Source: Edaphobacter aggregans DSM 19364
GTDB taxonomy: Bacteria > Acidobacteriota > Terriglobia > Terriglobales > Acidobacteriaceae
Direction: 5' to 3'
DNA: 64,000 bases
Assembly: GCF_000745965.1 (NCBI RefSeq)
Contig: NZ_JQKI01000035.1
Coordinates: 1-64,000, forward strand
Part shown: positions 28,199 through 37,697 of the stretch, piece after piece
Layout: every line of letters starts with the position of its first letter
Numbering within the stretch: position 1 is the stretch's first letter
Made by a program: the position numbers and the translations under genes
The notes under the pieces: generated by a model
What the model was told of the DNA's origin: nothing
The model's database searches: none
The model's input: the letters and a program-made list of their open reading frames with translations, nothing else

Positions 28199-28909
28199 AT
28201 GAAAGCAGCAACCTCACATCAACTGGCTAAGTCGGTTTTTGTAGCGTTCACGGCATTGGGCATAACATTCACCCTTCATGCAGAAATCCGCTCAAAGTCG
28301 CAGGGATTGATCGTCGTCCAGCCACGCGACCTGCCAGAAGTGGCGCAGATGCCTGGCAATTCGTTATTTCTACATTCAGACGGTTCTGGTGAAACCTATC
28401 TTTACATCGAGCAGCAGCAGGGTGCGCGCCTCACGACCTTTGATGTCACCGACCCAAGCAAGATCAAGCTGGTGGGGTCGATCACGCTAACCGTTCCCAG
28501 CGCGTTCGACTTCGTTCGTCCGCTCGATGGTCATGGAGAACTTGTACGATTCCGCGATAGTAAGGGAGTCGCTGTTCTCGATTTGCACAATGTGAAGGCA
28601 CCGTCGTTGCGAATGATCAGTGGTCTATCTGAGTCTGGCTCTACACAGTCACTTGGTGAGACTGGCTTGCTCATGGTGGATGAACCCTACAACTACGTGC
28701 GCGCAACTCCCCGGGATTATCAGGTGGTCGATATCTCCTTGCCCTCCGAGCCTGTGCTGCTGACAACGGTTAAGGAGGTCAGGCACCAAGTGGTGAGAGA
28801 CGATACTGGCACTACGTTCCTGCTAGGTAGCGAAGGGTTGACGGTAGTTCGGCGCACCAGCGTCGAAAATGACTACAAGACACACCTGATGCAGATGTCT
28901 TCTAACTAA
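28199..28909 (+). CDS. Exported protein with LVIVD-like/propeller repeats, function unknown
   Basis: 236 aa from the ATG at 28199, which has AAGGAG 9 nt before it. Residues 1-30 look like a signal peptide (FVAFTALGITFTLHA). The body has repeated beta motifs of the kind seen in LVIVD-type propellers (LTTFDVTDPSKIKLVGSITL, YQVVDISLPSEPVLLTTV). No catalytic residues are evident. It heads the group of genes that includes the SorAB-like dehydrogenase and the fused oxidase, so it may be an exported accessory protein; this is inferred from position only. The 170 bp before it hold no gene. Confidence 0.75.
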   Translation: MKAATSHQLAKSVFVAFTALGITFTLHAEIRSKSQGLIVVQPRDLPEVAQMPGNSLFLHSDGSGETYLYIEQQQGARLTTFDVTDPSKIKLVGSITLTVPSAFDFVRPLDGHGELVRFRDSKGVAVLDLHNVKAPSLRMISGLSESGSTQSLGETGLLMVDEPYNYVRATPRDYQVVDISLPSEPVLLTTVKEVRHQVVRDDTGTTFLLGSEGLTVVRRTSVENDYKTHLMQMSSN

Positions 28910-28991
28910 ACCGCAGCGGGGAGGGTGCTATGCACGGTAACCTTCTCCCCAATTACGGACTTTTGATTAAGAAACTTCGCTAGAGACGGCC

Positions 28992-29216
28992 ATGAACATT
29001 CAGCAGCTTAGGACGGACGAGACAAGTAAAGCGAACCATCTCATATCCGACTTTGCCAGGGATGTGAATGTCGAAGGCAAGCATGTAGTCGACACAGAGC
29101 AGTATGGGGCCATGGCGCGTCCTCATTTCGACGACGTTGCCTTTGGGCTTTCTCTCTTTATGATGCTTTTCCTTATCGCATCTGTCGTTGCGATTGCAGC
29201 TTATACCGTTAGCTAG
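28992..29216 (+). CDS. Small single-span membrane protein in the sulfite/oxidase operon
   Basis: 74 aa. The N-terminal half is polar; residues about 50-72 (GLSLFMMLFLIASVVAIAAY) form one membrane segment, so the N-terminus would face the cytoplasm or the periplasm without signal cleavage. No family recognised. Its place between the exported protein and the Mo-enzyme suggests a small subunit of the respiratory complex. Weak ribosome site. Confidence 0.65.
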   Translation: MNIQQLRTDETSKANHLISDFARDVNVEGKHVVDTEQYGAMARPHFDDVAFGLSLFMMLFLIASVVAIAAYTVS

Positions 29217-29244
29217 ATCGGGCGGATTCCGCAGGAGTAACAGT

Positions 29245-29328
29245 ATGCGACATAGTCATGGCGATGCGAAACCTGCCGAAGGCCAAGGTTGCGTTGGGTA
29301 CGAGCGCGACACTGGCGGGGTGTCCTAA
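29245..29328 (+). CDS. Possible 27-aa small ORF
   Basis: ATG preceded by CAGGAG with 7-nt spacing; 27 codons, then TAA. The peptide (MRHSHGDAKPAEGQGCVGYE) has His/Gly-rich composition and one Cys. It could be a relic of a longer oxidase-type subunit. Only the ribosome site supports it. Confidence 0.25.
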   Translation: MRHSHGDAKPAEGQGCVGYERDTGGVS

Positions 29329-29389
29329 AGGGCTCTGCAGTCGCGTGAGGTATCTCATGATCAAAGGGAAAGAAGGGAGTTGACTTGAG

Positions 29390-30622
29390 GTGAAAAGCGT
29401 ACGTCGGGATTTTCTCAAAGCCACGGGAATGCTGGGACTCAGTGCTTTTGTTGCCGCTTGCAAGAACGGCACAATAGCGTGGACAGTGATCGATACAGGC
29501 GTCCCTGAATCCAAAGGGACGGGATCGAATCTCAGGACCTGGGCGAGGTATCCGGAGAAAGTTGATCTGATGATGTTGGCTGATCGACCGCCACTTCTTG
29601 AAACACCCCTGCGTTACTTTTTGAAGGATCTAACCCCCAATGATGCTTATTTTGTTCGCTGGCACTACGCTGGACTACCAACGCGTGTCGACTTGCGAAC
29701 ATTCAGAACGCAGGTGACCGGTGCAGTCGATCGACCGCTGCAGCTATCGTTTGAAGACTTACGAACGAAGTTTGAACCCGTTACGATGACCGCCTTCAGC
29801 CAGTGTTCGGGCAACTCGCGCAGCTTCTTTCGTCCGCAGGTGCCGGGCGCGCAGTGGACCAACGGTGCGATGGGAAATGCACGCTATGTTGGAGCCCGAT
29901 TGAAGGATGTGCTGAAGGCCGCGGGAGTCAAGGCCGGAGCCGTGGAGGCGAGCTTTCGCGGCTTGGATGTGCCTCCCCTGCAGTCATCTCCTCACTTTGA
30001 GAAGCCCCTTACGATCGATCACGCGCTGAATGGGGAATCGATCATTGCTTACGAGATGAACGGCGAGCCGCTACCGATGCTGAATGGATTTCCCGTGCGT
30101 TTGATAGTGCCCGGCTGGTTCGCCACGTACTGGGTCAAAGCTCTCAGCCAGATCACCGTCCGTAGGGAGACGCTGCATAACTTCTGGGTGGATACCGCGT
30201 ACCGAGTTCCGACGACGCCGGGCTACTCCGAAGACCCACATCACCCCAACGAGCAGACTACCCCAATCACCAGACATCCGACACGATCGGTATTTGTAAC
30301 ACCAGAGCCCTCCGCGCAATTGAGAAAAGGCTCTCAGGTGGAAATCCAAGGCATAGCCGTCGATGATGGCACAGGCATTCGACGCGTGGAAGTATCGACA
30401 GACGGTGGGCGCGCCTGGACCGATGCGGCCCTCGACCGCGTGATCGATAAGTACTCGTGGCGGCGATGGCGAATGAACTGGCGTCCGACGGAAGTTGGTC
30501 GGTACAGCCTGCAATGCCGTGCGACGAATGCCACCGGAGAGACGCAGTCGGCCTATGAGTGGAACCACGGCGGATATTGCCGCAATGTCATCCAAACACT
30601 CGATGTGGACATAGTAGCGTAA
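29390..30622 (+). CDS. SorA-like sulfite dehydrogenase, molybdopterin subunit
   Basis: 410 aa from a GTG start; AAGGGAG lies 11 nt before it. A Tat motif (RRDFLKATG) is followed by a lipobox-like end (FVAAC), so export by Tat is likely. The oxidoreductase molybdopterin domain (about 85-260) holds the Mo-ligand Cys in FSQCSGNSRSFF and the segment GNARYVGARLKDVLKAAG; the Mo-co dimerisation domain follows (about 290-400). The family oxidises sulfite to sulfate in the periplasm. The cytochrome c gene behind it overlaps by 1 nt, the classic SorA-SorB pair. Family members with other substrates exist, so sulfite is likely, not proven. Confidence 0.85.
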   Translation: MKSVRRDFLKATGMLGLSAFVAACKNGTIAWTVIDTGVPESKGTGSNLRTWARYPEKVDLMMLADRPPLLETPLRYFLKDLTPNDAYFVRWHYAGLPTRVDLRTFRTQVTGAVDRPLQLSFEDLRTKFEPVTMTAFSQCSGNSRSFFRPQVPGAQWTNGAMGNARYVGARLKDVLKAAGVKAGAVEASFRGLDVPPLQSSPHFEKPLTIDHALNGESIIAYEMNGEPLPMLNGFPVRLIVPGWFATYWVKALSQITVRRETLHNFWVDTAYRVPTTPGYSEDPHHPNEQTTPITRHPTRSVFVTPEPSAQLRKGSQVEIQGIAVDDGTGIRRVEVSTDGGRAWTDAALDRVIDKYSWRRWRMNWRPTEVGRYSLQCRATNATGETQSAYEWNHGGYCRNVIQTLDVDIVA

Positions 30623-31050
30623 TGCAGACTCTGCGTGTGGTCGTCGTGTTGTTGATCGTTGCTGTGGCGATGCTGGCCTATGCCCTGTGGGGGCGGTCAG
30701 GACGCGAACGCAGTGCCGCGTTGCCGACACCAACGCCGGTGATTCCGGTCTCTCGCCTGACAGAAGTCAAGCCCGTAAAGGAAATTGACTTGGAGTATCA
30801 TTCGCCCGATCTGCCACCGGGGCCTGGGCAAGACGTCTTTGCGACGCAGTGTGTCATCTGCCATTCACCTCGATATGTGCTCAACCAGCCCGCCTTTCCG
30901 CGCAAGACCTGGACGGCTGAAGTACACAAGATGGTCAAGGCGTATGGAGCGCCGATCGCCCCAGAACAGGAAAAAGAGATTGTCAACTATCTGGTTTCCT
31001 GGCATGGCAAGGAAGATATGCCGGCTCAATCGAATTCCAAGGTGAAGTAG
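30622..31050 (+). CDS. SorB-like monoheme cytochrome c
   Basis: 142 aa from the ATG that shares its A with the previous stop (TAATG). Residues about 3-22 are a membrane anchor (LRVVVVLLIVAVAMLAYAL). One heme site CVICH near residue 77. In SorAB enzymes this subunit takes electrons from the Mo centre. The fused oxidase 44 nt behind it may take electrons straight from this cytochrome. Confidence 0.85.
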   Translation: MQTLRVVVVLLIVAVAMLAYALWGRSGRERSAALPTPTPVIPVSRLTEVKPVKEIDLEYHSPDLPPGPGQDVFATQCVICHSPRYVLNQPAFPRKTWTAEVHKMVKAYGAPIAPEQEKEIVNYLVSWHGKEDMPAQSNSKVK

Positions 31051-31094
31051 CCACCCCCTTCGTTGGACACAGCAAACACGTTTTGGAGGGAGCT

Positions 31095-33821
31095 TTGAAC
31101 GGTAGACAGCATACTGCAGACAACAAGTACACCGCTGACGAGCCAATGATGAGGGCAGAGCTGCCGCGCGTCGACTACGACCTCATTCGATGGCACGGCC
31201 ATGCCGCGTTGATTACGGTTCTTATCTCGGCGCTATTCGGAATTCTGGTGGCAACGAAGTTCAATTTCCCAACCTTCCTGGGCGGCCACGCATGGGAGAC
31301 CTGGGGAAGGCTCCGTTACAACCACACCCAGGGTATCTTCTTCGGTTGGCTTGGGAATGTGTTCATTGCCTTCTGCTACTACGTTGTACCCCGATTGACA
31401 AACCGTCCGGTCACCAGCCGCAGACTTGGCTGGGGCATCTTTTGGGTGTGGAACTTTGCCGTTGTGCTGCCGGGATGGATTCTGGTATGCGCAGGCTTCA
31501 GTCAGCCGCTCGAGTGGGCTGAGTTTCCCATCATCGTTGATCTGTTCGTGATCCTCGCATTTGTGCTGATGCTGGTGCAGTTCGCAAGGCCAATTCTTCG
31601 TGTGCCTGCAGGAGATCTCTACGTTTCGGGCTGGTATATCGTCGGCGGCCTGGTATTTACCACCCTGGCCTACCCGATCGGAAATCTTGTTCCAGAGCTG
31701 GCATCGGGGGCAAAGGGTGCGGCCTTTAGCGGACTGTGGATTCATGATGCGGTGGGGCTGTTCGTTACTCCTTTGGCGCTTTCGATGGCGTATTACGTGA
31801 TCCCCTCGGTGACGCGAAGACCGATCTACAGCCACTTTATCTCGATGATGGGATTCTGGCTGCTCTTCTTCATCTATCCGCTGAACGGAACTCATCACTA
31901 CGTGTACTCCGCGATTCCAATGAGCGCCCAGCGTGGCGCGATCATCGCATCGATCTATCTCGGCCTAACCGTAACTCTGGTAGTGACCAATCTTCTCCTG
32001 TCGCTACGCGGCTCGTCAGATAAAGTCGGCGGAAACGTGCCTTTACGCTTTGTATGGTTTGGCGTGGTGGCGTATCTGCTCGTGAGCCTGCAGGGATCGA
32101 TGCAGTCGATTATGCCGGTAAATCGGTTCATTCACTTTTCAGACTGGGTGATCGGCCACTCGCATCTCGCCATGATTGGATTTGCGAGCTTCATTGCCGC
32201 CGGCGCTTTGGCGCACGTCTGGAGCAGCCTCCCCGGCGCACGCTACAACGTGGAGGCGATAAGCTGGGCCTATTGGTTGCTCGCTATAGGACTTAGCCTG
32301 ATGGTGATTGATCTTACTGCGGCTGGATTAGTGGAAGGTCAGTTGTGGGTCAGTCGCGCACCATGGATCGATTCGGTTCGGGCTATGTATCCATACTGGC
32401 TGACGCGAACTATATCGGGCATTCCAATTCTTGCTGGCTTTCTGTTGTTCTGGATTGGCCTCGTGACCGGGCCCAGGAATGCAGCGCGGCCAGCGCCCGC
32501 GAATATCAAGAGCACCCTCGATGGCAGCGCAGGGACTGGCCAGGACGATCTTCAGGACAAGCATATCTTTCACGGAACTCCATCGATCCTCGGCTATGCG
32601 TTTGTGATTGCATTTGTAGCTGGGTTTGGCTTTTTCATCCTTTCCTTTGTGGTCCTGGGCATTCTGCCCGCGCGACAACTCGAGGCGGAGATCAAGCGCA
32701 CGGCGCCACATGCGATGCAGCCGTTGACAGCTGCTGAACAGCATGGTCGCGAGATATATGGACGAGAGGGATGTGCTTATTGTCATACAGAACAAGTGCG
32801 CGTGATCACCGCTGATGTAGTGCGCTTCGGTGGTCCCACTGCCCCATGGGAGACACAGTATGACTATCCGCACCTGTGGGGAACTCGACGCATTGGACCG
32901 GATCTTTCCAGGGAGCATGGGCTGCGCGCCGATGACTGGCACTTTGCTCACCTTTTTGATCCGCGCGCGACGGTGCCCGACTCGATCATGCCTGCTTACT
33001 CATGGATGTTCAACGGATCTGCCGCCAAGCCGAACCGGGATGCTTTGGACTTAGTCGCTTACCTACGATCGCTGGGGCGGGAGCGGGAACTTGCTGGAGA
33101 TTCGGGCAATGAGCAAGTCGATCACGGTATGGCAATGGAGATGACTTCGGGTTACACCGCGCAAGGCATTCCGGATACCAGGCCGCTCATCGACGTAGGA
33201 GGCATTAATCCGGATGCGCCCATTTTCGCAATGGCTGGAATGTCAGATGCAGCAAACAAAGCACGTGGAAGAAGCGTCTTTCAGCATAATTGCTCCGGAT
33301 GTCATGGTGTGAATGCAGACGACCACGGCATAGCGCGTCCGGGATTATTGCCAGCTCCCGCGAATCTGTTCCATCATCACTATTCCGACGCAGACCTGGC
33401 GACTATTCTCTGGGACGGAGTCTATGGTTCCGCGATGCCGACGTGGAGGCAGTTGGACAAGGCAGACCTGGTAGCCGTGGCTGCCTATGTGGAATCGTTG
33501 CAGGCGCCGATTACAACAGTGTCCATGTCGCCACAGGATTTGGATGCCGCGTCCAAACTGTTTGCGGCTAATTGCGTGAGCTGCCATGGAGAGCACGGTG
33601 ACGGCGATGGACCGTCAGCCGGTGCACTCAAGCCATCTCCAGTCAACTTCCACGTTCGTCAGCCTACGGCAGACAGAGCATGGTCGGCGATTGAACGGGG
33701 AATTCCCGGGAGTTCCATGCCCGCATGGAAAAGCCGCCTGAGTGATGACGAACGACGCTTGCTGGTGAAGTACGTCCAAAGCATGTACGACAGCGGGCAG
33801 AAGGAGGCGCAAGACCAATGA
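31095..33821 (+). CDS. Fused cbb3-type oxidase CcoN-CcoO-CcoP-like protein 1
   Basis: About 908 aa from the TTG at 31095 (GGAGGG 4 nt upstream); the ATG at 31146 is an alternative. Residues about 20-470 are a CcoN-type subunit with about twelve helices and the heme/CuB His in YNHTQGIFFGW, GLWIHDAVGLF, LNGTHHYVYS and VIGHSHLAMIG. A membrane helix (about 500-525) starts the CcoO-like part with CAYCH (about 560) and the axial Met in PDSIMPAY. The C-terminal part has two cytochrome c domains, CSGCH (about 733) and CVSCH (about 827), as in CcoP. Normal cbb3 enzymes use three chains; here one gene has them all. It would reduce oxygen with electrons from SorAB or the bc complex. Confidence 0.9.
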   Translation: MNGRQHTADNKYTADEPMMRAELPRVDYDLIRWHGHAALITVLISALFGILVATKFNFPTFLGGHAWETWGRLRYNHTQGIFFGWLGNVFIAFCYYVVPRLTNRPVTSRRLGWGIFWVWNFAVVLPGWILVCAGFSQPLEWAEFPIIVDLFVILAFVLMLVQFARPILRVPAGDLYVSGWYIVGGLVFTTLAYPIGNLVPELASGAKGAAFSGLWIHDAVGLFVTPLALSMAYYVIPSVTRRPIYSHFISMMGFWLLFFIYPLNGTHHYVYSAIPMSAQRGAIIASIYLGLTVTLVVTNLLLSLRGSSDKVGGNVPLRFVWFGVVAYLLVSLQGSMQSIMPVNRFIHFSDWVIGHSHLAMIGFASFIAAGALAHVWSSLPGARYNVEAISWAYWLLAIGLSLMVIDLTAAGLVEGQLWVSRAPWIDSVRAMYPYWLTRTISGIPILAGFLLFWIGLVTGPRNAARPAPANIKSTLDGSAGTGQDDLQDKHIFHGTPSILGYAFVIAFVAGFGFFILSFVVLGILPARQLEAEIKRTAPHAMQPLTAAEQHGREIYGREGCAYCHTEQVRVITADVVRFGGPTAPWETQYDYPHLWGTRRIGPDLSREHGLRADDWHFAHLFDPRATVPDSIMPAYSWMFNGSAAKPNRDALDLVAYLRSLGRERELAGDSGNEQVDHGMAMEMTSGYTAQGIPDTRPLIDVGGINPDAPIFAMAGMSDAANKARGRSVFQHNCSGCHGVNADDHGIARPGLLPAPANLFHHHYSDADLATILWDGVYGSAMPTWRQLDKADLVAVAAYVESLQAPITTVSMSPQDLDAASKLFAANCVSCHGEHGDGDGPSAGALKPSPVNFHVRQPTADRAWSAIERGIPGSSMPAWKSRLSDDERRLLVKYVQSMYDSGQKEAQDQ

Positions 33822-34003
33822 TCAATACAATTGTTGGAGCCATAACCGCTATCGCTTTCGGCATTCTCATATTTTGGATATTTCGGCCTGTCGCCCGAGA
33901 ATGGTTCGAGTTTCCAAAGTACAAAATGCTCGAGGATGACAAGCGATTCTACGAGTTTGATGAGGACCGGGATCCGCGCGGAGGAGATAGCCCGAAAATC
34001 TGA
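33818..34003 (+). CDS. CcoQ-like small membrane protein
   Basis: 61 aa, overlapping the oxidase stop by 4 nt (ATGA). One N-terminal helix (IVGAITAIAFGILIFWIF) then a charged tail. A protein of the same size and layout follows the second fused oxidase at 63330, so it is likely a real subunit in the CcoQ position, which stabilises the oxidase. The sequence itself is too short for a family call. Confidence 0.75.
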   Translation: MINTIVGAITAIAFGILIFWIFRPVAREWFEFPKYKMLEDDKRFYEFDEDRDPRGGDSPKI

Positions 34004-34067
34004 TGGAGCGATTACACCTTGCTGCATTAGAGGAGATGCATAAAAGATCGTGAAAAGCCATGCTTGG

Positions 34068-34099
34068 ACGGATGCTCCGGATTACCGGAGCATCCGTCT
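34068..34099 (+). terminator. Hairpin terminator of the sulfite/oxidase operon
   Basis: Perfect 14-bp stem GACGGATGCTCCGG / CCGGAGCATCCGTC with loop ATTA, 64 nt behind the last stop. The U tract is poor. Confidence 0.7.
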
Positions 34100-34426
34100 C
34101 ACATTGTTACGCGCCAGACGGATTTTGCGCAACGCTTTTCAACTCAAAGAATCTATCCCTTCACACTGCTCAATAGCGACCTGCGGAAAGAGTAAGCACG
34201 AGTAAGCCCCAAAAAGAGAAGCGAAAGCGGATGCCGATTACTTGCGCTCACTGAGCGAAATCAAGGTTATGGCGATCGTCAGGCTCGCACTCGGCTCTTC
34301 ACATTTATCTATGCTGATGGGCGAAATTTAGGGAAGGTGTGCTTCGAGGATTGACTCGATACGTCGGTTTGCGGCGAGATTTGTGAGCAGCGTTTTAGGA
34401 TGTTCCGAGAGGCGGGGAGCCGCTTC

Positions 34427-34702
34427 AAACTTAAAATTCTGCTAACCCATCTACTCAGATAGAAACACGATATTTCCGCGAAATCCGCGACTTCCGTGAA
34501 AACCCCGATAACAAATCAGCCTACATCGAGTGCCTTTTCAGGCACTTAGGAATGGCAATCGACTTGCATTAGTAATCGCACATTCTGGCCGTAACTTACG
34601 GTTCGGCGGAGAGCGATGCAAATGGCCTTCAGGATTGAACGGCTCGTCGCCGGGAGAATGTCATCGTGTCGCGTGCGTGTGACCGGTGCATATCGAATGT
34701 GA
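34427..34702 (+). repeat. EBP-tail / sigma-54 / STAS cassette, copy E
   Basis: Starts with the last bases of an EBP tail (GCTTCAAACTTAAAATTCTG). Then TTTCCGCGAAATCCGCGACT (34474-34493) with a CCCCGATAA end, the CCTTTTCAGGCACTTAGGAA spacer, the promoter 34553-34568 and the STAS start at 34616 with about 28 codons, broken by a deletion. The region 34703-34924 that follows holds nothing I recognise. Confidence 0.75.
34553..34568 (+). promoter_or_regulatory. Sigma-54 promoter of cassette copy E
   Basis: TGGCAATCGACTTGCA, full consensus. It is 48 nt before the STAS-type ATG; the next intact gene begins at 35072. Confidence 0.7.
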
Positions 34703-34924
34703 ACTAGTGAACCACCGATCTCTTCCGCGGAAGGATAGTGGCAGGACCAAAGCCAGCATCGTTCTCCGTCAATACTTTGATCGGGATAAACGATATCGAA
34801 TCATTTCTTGATTTATTTGCCGACGACCCGAAGGGTTGTCGATGACACGGAAAGGTCAAGTTATGCGGGAATTTCTCGACATCATTGTTAGTGCCCGTGC
34901 GATGCTTCCTAACGGCCTTTCAGA

Positions 34925-35010
34925 TATTCCATCACGGCAGGTCCCCACTGGATGATCATGTGCTTTTTGATCCGAAAGCCACCGGACTGCCGACCACGCA
35001 CAAACCGACC
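34925..35010 (+). pseudogene. Relic of the exported protein family seen at 45200-45895
   Basis: CCACTGGATGATCATGTGCT and the following 40 or so bases match 45703-45770 of the intact gene (WMITWP region). Only this short piece remains, with frame breaks. It lies between cassette copy E and an intact small gene. Confidence 0.5.
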
Positions 35011-35071
35011 GGCGCGCGTGTGCACAACATGGGACGCCCATAAAAAAGGAACTTCAAAAGGGAGAAATACG

Positions 35072-35557
35072 ATGTCCGTCGCCAAAGCAACAACTCAACG
35101 TCCTCCGTTGCCGTCATTTACACGCGAAACGGCTATTGAGAAGGTTCGACTGGCAGAAGATGCCTGGAACTCTCGTGATCCGGAAAGGGTAGCCCTGGCT
35201 TACACAGTTGACTCACGCTGGAGAAACCGCTCGGAATTTGTGAACGGAAGGCAAGAAATCGTCGCGTTTCTCAGACGCAAATGGGCGAAAGAGCTGGACT
35301 ATCGACTGATCAAAGAGCTTTGGGCGTTCGAGGGAAACCGTATCGCCGTGCGCTTTGCCTATGAATGGCACGATGCCTCCGAGAATTGGTTTCGCTCGTA
35401 TGGCAATGAGAATTGGGAGTTCGATGAAAACGGGTTGATGCGCTTGAGGCTTGCTTCAATCAACGATCTGACAATCAAGGAGACGGAGCGCAAGTACCAC
35501 TGGGCACTCGGGCGCCGCCCGGATGATCATCCGGGACTAAGCGATCTTGGCTTCTAG
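35072..35557 (+). CDS. NTF2-like (DUF1348) protein
   Basis: 161 aa from the ATG at 35072 with GGGAGAA before it; the frame is open to 34952 but that part includes a relic. The fold is NTF2/SnoaL-like: [20 protein letters not shown], then [20 protein letters not shown], and the aromatic-rich strands ([32 protein letters not shown]). Members of this DUF1348 group are small cytoplasmic proteins of unknown activity often near oxidoreductases. It is the first intact gene after cassette copy E (about 500 bp), a candidate target of that promoter. Confidence 0.85.
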   Translation: MSVAKATTQRPPLPSFTRETAIEKVRLAEDAWNSRDPERVALAYTVDSRWRNRSEFVNGRQEIVAFLRRKWAKELDYRLIKELWAFEGNRIAVRFAYEWHDASENWFRSYGNENWEFDENGLMRLRLASINDLTIKETERKYHWALGRRPDDHPGLSDLGF

Positions 35558-35691
35558 GACCAATCCATTCACGTACAGGCGAGCACTTTATCTAAGGTGT
35601 GAAGGTTCCAGCGGCCCAGTTGCTTCTGCACATGGCCTGGCGGACGTGCAGCCGCCAGCTAAGTCAATTAGTACTGTAAAGAAGATCTATC

Positions 35692-36071
35692 GTGCCACTC
35701 GCTCGAAAGGATCTTGCGGAGGGTAAGACTGCCAACTACCACAGGACCATCGGAGAAGTGCTCTATGACGCACGGGTTTAGTCTTGAACGCCCGAAGGAC
35801 GATCGCTTCGAGCTCATCGCGGAGCATCCAGCCCAAGATTTCAACTTTGATCCCAGCTTCTTGGGCATTCAGCGATCGAGAGCTGCATTTTTATCCAGGT
35901 ACGCTCAATGCTGGGCTAGCCGTGGATCAGAAACGTGCCTTTTGCAAAGCAATCGCGGACGGATCGCACGAGCGTCACAGCCTGCGCAGGGAAGGCGTGT
36001 TCATTCGTCTGGTCGAAATCACCAAAGAGAACTGGTCGTTTGGAAACGGTAAGGCACAATACGAAAAATAG
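35692..36071 (+). pseudogene. Tautomerase-family (4-oxalocrotonate tautomerase-like) gene, two frameshifts
   Basis: A GTG start followed by the catalytic Pro (V-P-LARKDLAEGKTANYH), then IGEVLYDA. Frame breaks near 35775 and 35880 separate this from FSLERPKDDRFELIAEHPAQ and from the end (REGVFIRLVEITKENWSFGN). Put together, the parts give an about 127-aa tautomerase of the type that ends in KENWSFGNG..QY. Each break is a one- or two-base change, so the loss is recent or the errors are in the reads. It may have belonged to an aromatic or nitro-compound degradation set with the pseudogenes behind it. Confidence 0.75.
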
Positions 36072-36241
36072 GTGGGAACGCCGCACTTGACGAGCAGATC
36101 AGACGTTGCGCATACGAATCTATCTCGAAACCAGAATATGGATGTGACTACTTGTCGCCAAATTGTCCTCGCCGCCCGACGAGAGGGGAAACCCCAATTG
36201 ACCGACCCATTAATTCTGATAACCGGTGAAATAGGACTTTT

Positions 36242-37559
36242 ATGCAAACCAGTTATTCCCCATCTCCTAGGCCTTTGACGCTCGCAGAAATCCGGACGCT
36301 TGCTCTCGCGTCCCTTGGTGGGGCCCTAGAGTTCTATGATTTCGTCATCTTCGTTTTCTTTACCGCTGTGATTGGCAAGCTGTTTTTCTCTTCCAGTCTT
36401 CCAGAGTGGATGCGGGAAATTCAGACCTTTGGCATCTTTTGCCGCAGGTTACCTGGCACGCCCTTTGTGCGGCGTTGTTATGGCACATTTCGGCGACATA
36501 CACGGCCGCAAACGCATGTTCACGTTGAGCATTCTGCTGATGGCAATTCCTACCTTACTGATCGGGTGTTTGCCAACATATCATGCGGCAGGAGTGGTAG
36601 CACCCTTGCTCCTCATTGCGATGCGGCTATTGCAAGGAGTCGCAATCGGCGGCGAAGCGCCTGGAGGTTGGGTGTTTGTCGCCGAGCACGCACGACCGCA
36701 GCGGGTCGGACTTGCCATTGGACTGCTCACCGGTGGTTTGAGCTTAGGAATACTGCTGGGATCTTTGGTAGCAGTCGGCCTCAATGCCAAGTTCAGTCAG
36801 GCAGAGATAGCAAGTGGTTTTTTGGCGAATTCCATTTGTGCTTGGAGGTGTCTTTGGCTTTATTGCGATGTTCCTGCGGCGTTGGCTCAACGAGACGCCC
36901 GTTTTTGAAGGGATGCGACGGCGGGCGGCGCTATCTCGCGAACTGCCTCTACGTGCTTATTAAAAAGCCACGGGCGAGCTGTAGCTACCTCCGTAATCAG
37001 CACCTGGATGCTGACAGCAGCCATCGTAGTCGTAATTTTAATGACACCGTTGCTGTTGCAGAAACTCTTCGGGCTTTCGCCTCGTGAGACCCAGATGGCA
37101 AACCTCGTCGGCACAGCAGCGCTTTGCCTCTCGACAGTAGCGATAGGAGCCGCAACAGACCAGTTCGGCATTCGGCGCGTCTCCATCCCAATCCTGTTGT
37201 TGCTGATTGCCGCGACTTATGGACTCTATTTCGGCGCTGAACATGTACCCTCCGCACTACTCTCGCTTTACTCGCTCGGTATCGGCGCAGGCGGAGTGGT
37301 GCTGACTCTCATTCTTATGGTTCGCGCGTTTCCACCGCAGGTGCGCTTTACGGGTGTCTCATTCTCCTACAACATTGCTTAGGCGGTCTTCGGCGGTTTG
37401 ACTCCGTTAGTCGTTTCGTGGCTCGCTCACGCCGACCGGTTCAGCCCGGCACACTACATCGCGGTTGTAACAATGTTAGGTCTTGTAGCGATGTTTATGG
37501 CACCGGCAGCTGCCCTTCGAAACGACAGGAAAGACAGCGTCGTGGCGAGGCTCTCATGA
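36242..37559 (+). pseudogene. MFS transporter (metabolite:H+ symporter type), several breaks
   Basis: Reading frames for one 12-helix transporter of about 430 aa are split: 36242-36440 (LGGALEFYDFVIFVFFTAVI), then frame +1 to about 36820 (MAHFGDIHGRKRMFTLSILL, AMRLLQGVAIGGEAPGGWVF), then again another frame (FLRRWLNETPVFEGMRRRAA), and 37000-37380 (LSPRETQMANLVGTAALCLS) with an in-frame TAG at 37380. The tail continues open to 37559. The GD..GR(R/K) loop and the E residue in the first helix are typical of MHS-family carboxylate transporters. At least three lesions make it non-functional. Confidence 0.85.
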
Positions 37560-37697
37560 GACGGAGCTACGGCGACTCATTGGACCCAACGGCTGTCCGA
37601 TGTGAGCAATCGCCGACCAGGTTCCTGAATAGCTTTATCAACCAGAGAAAAAAAGGCACGGGTCTTTGGGACATCATTACAGTTGGAAGGATATCGA

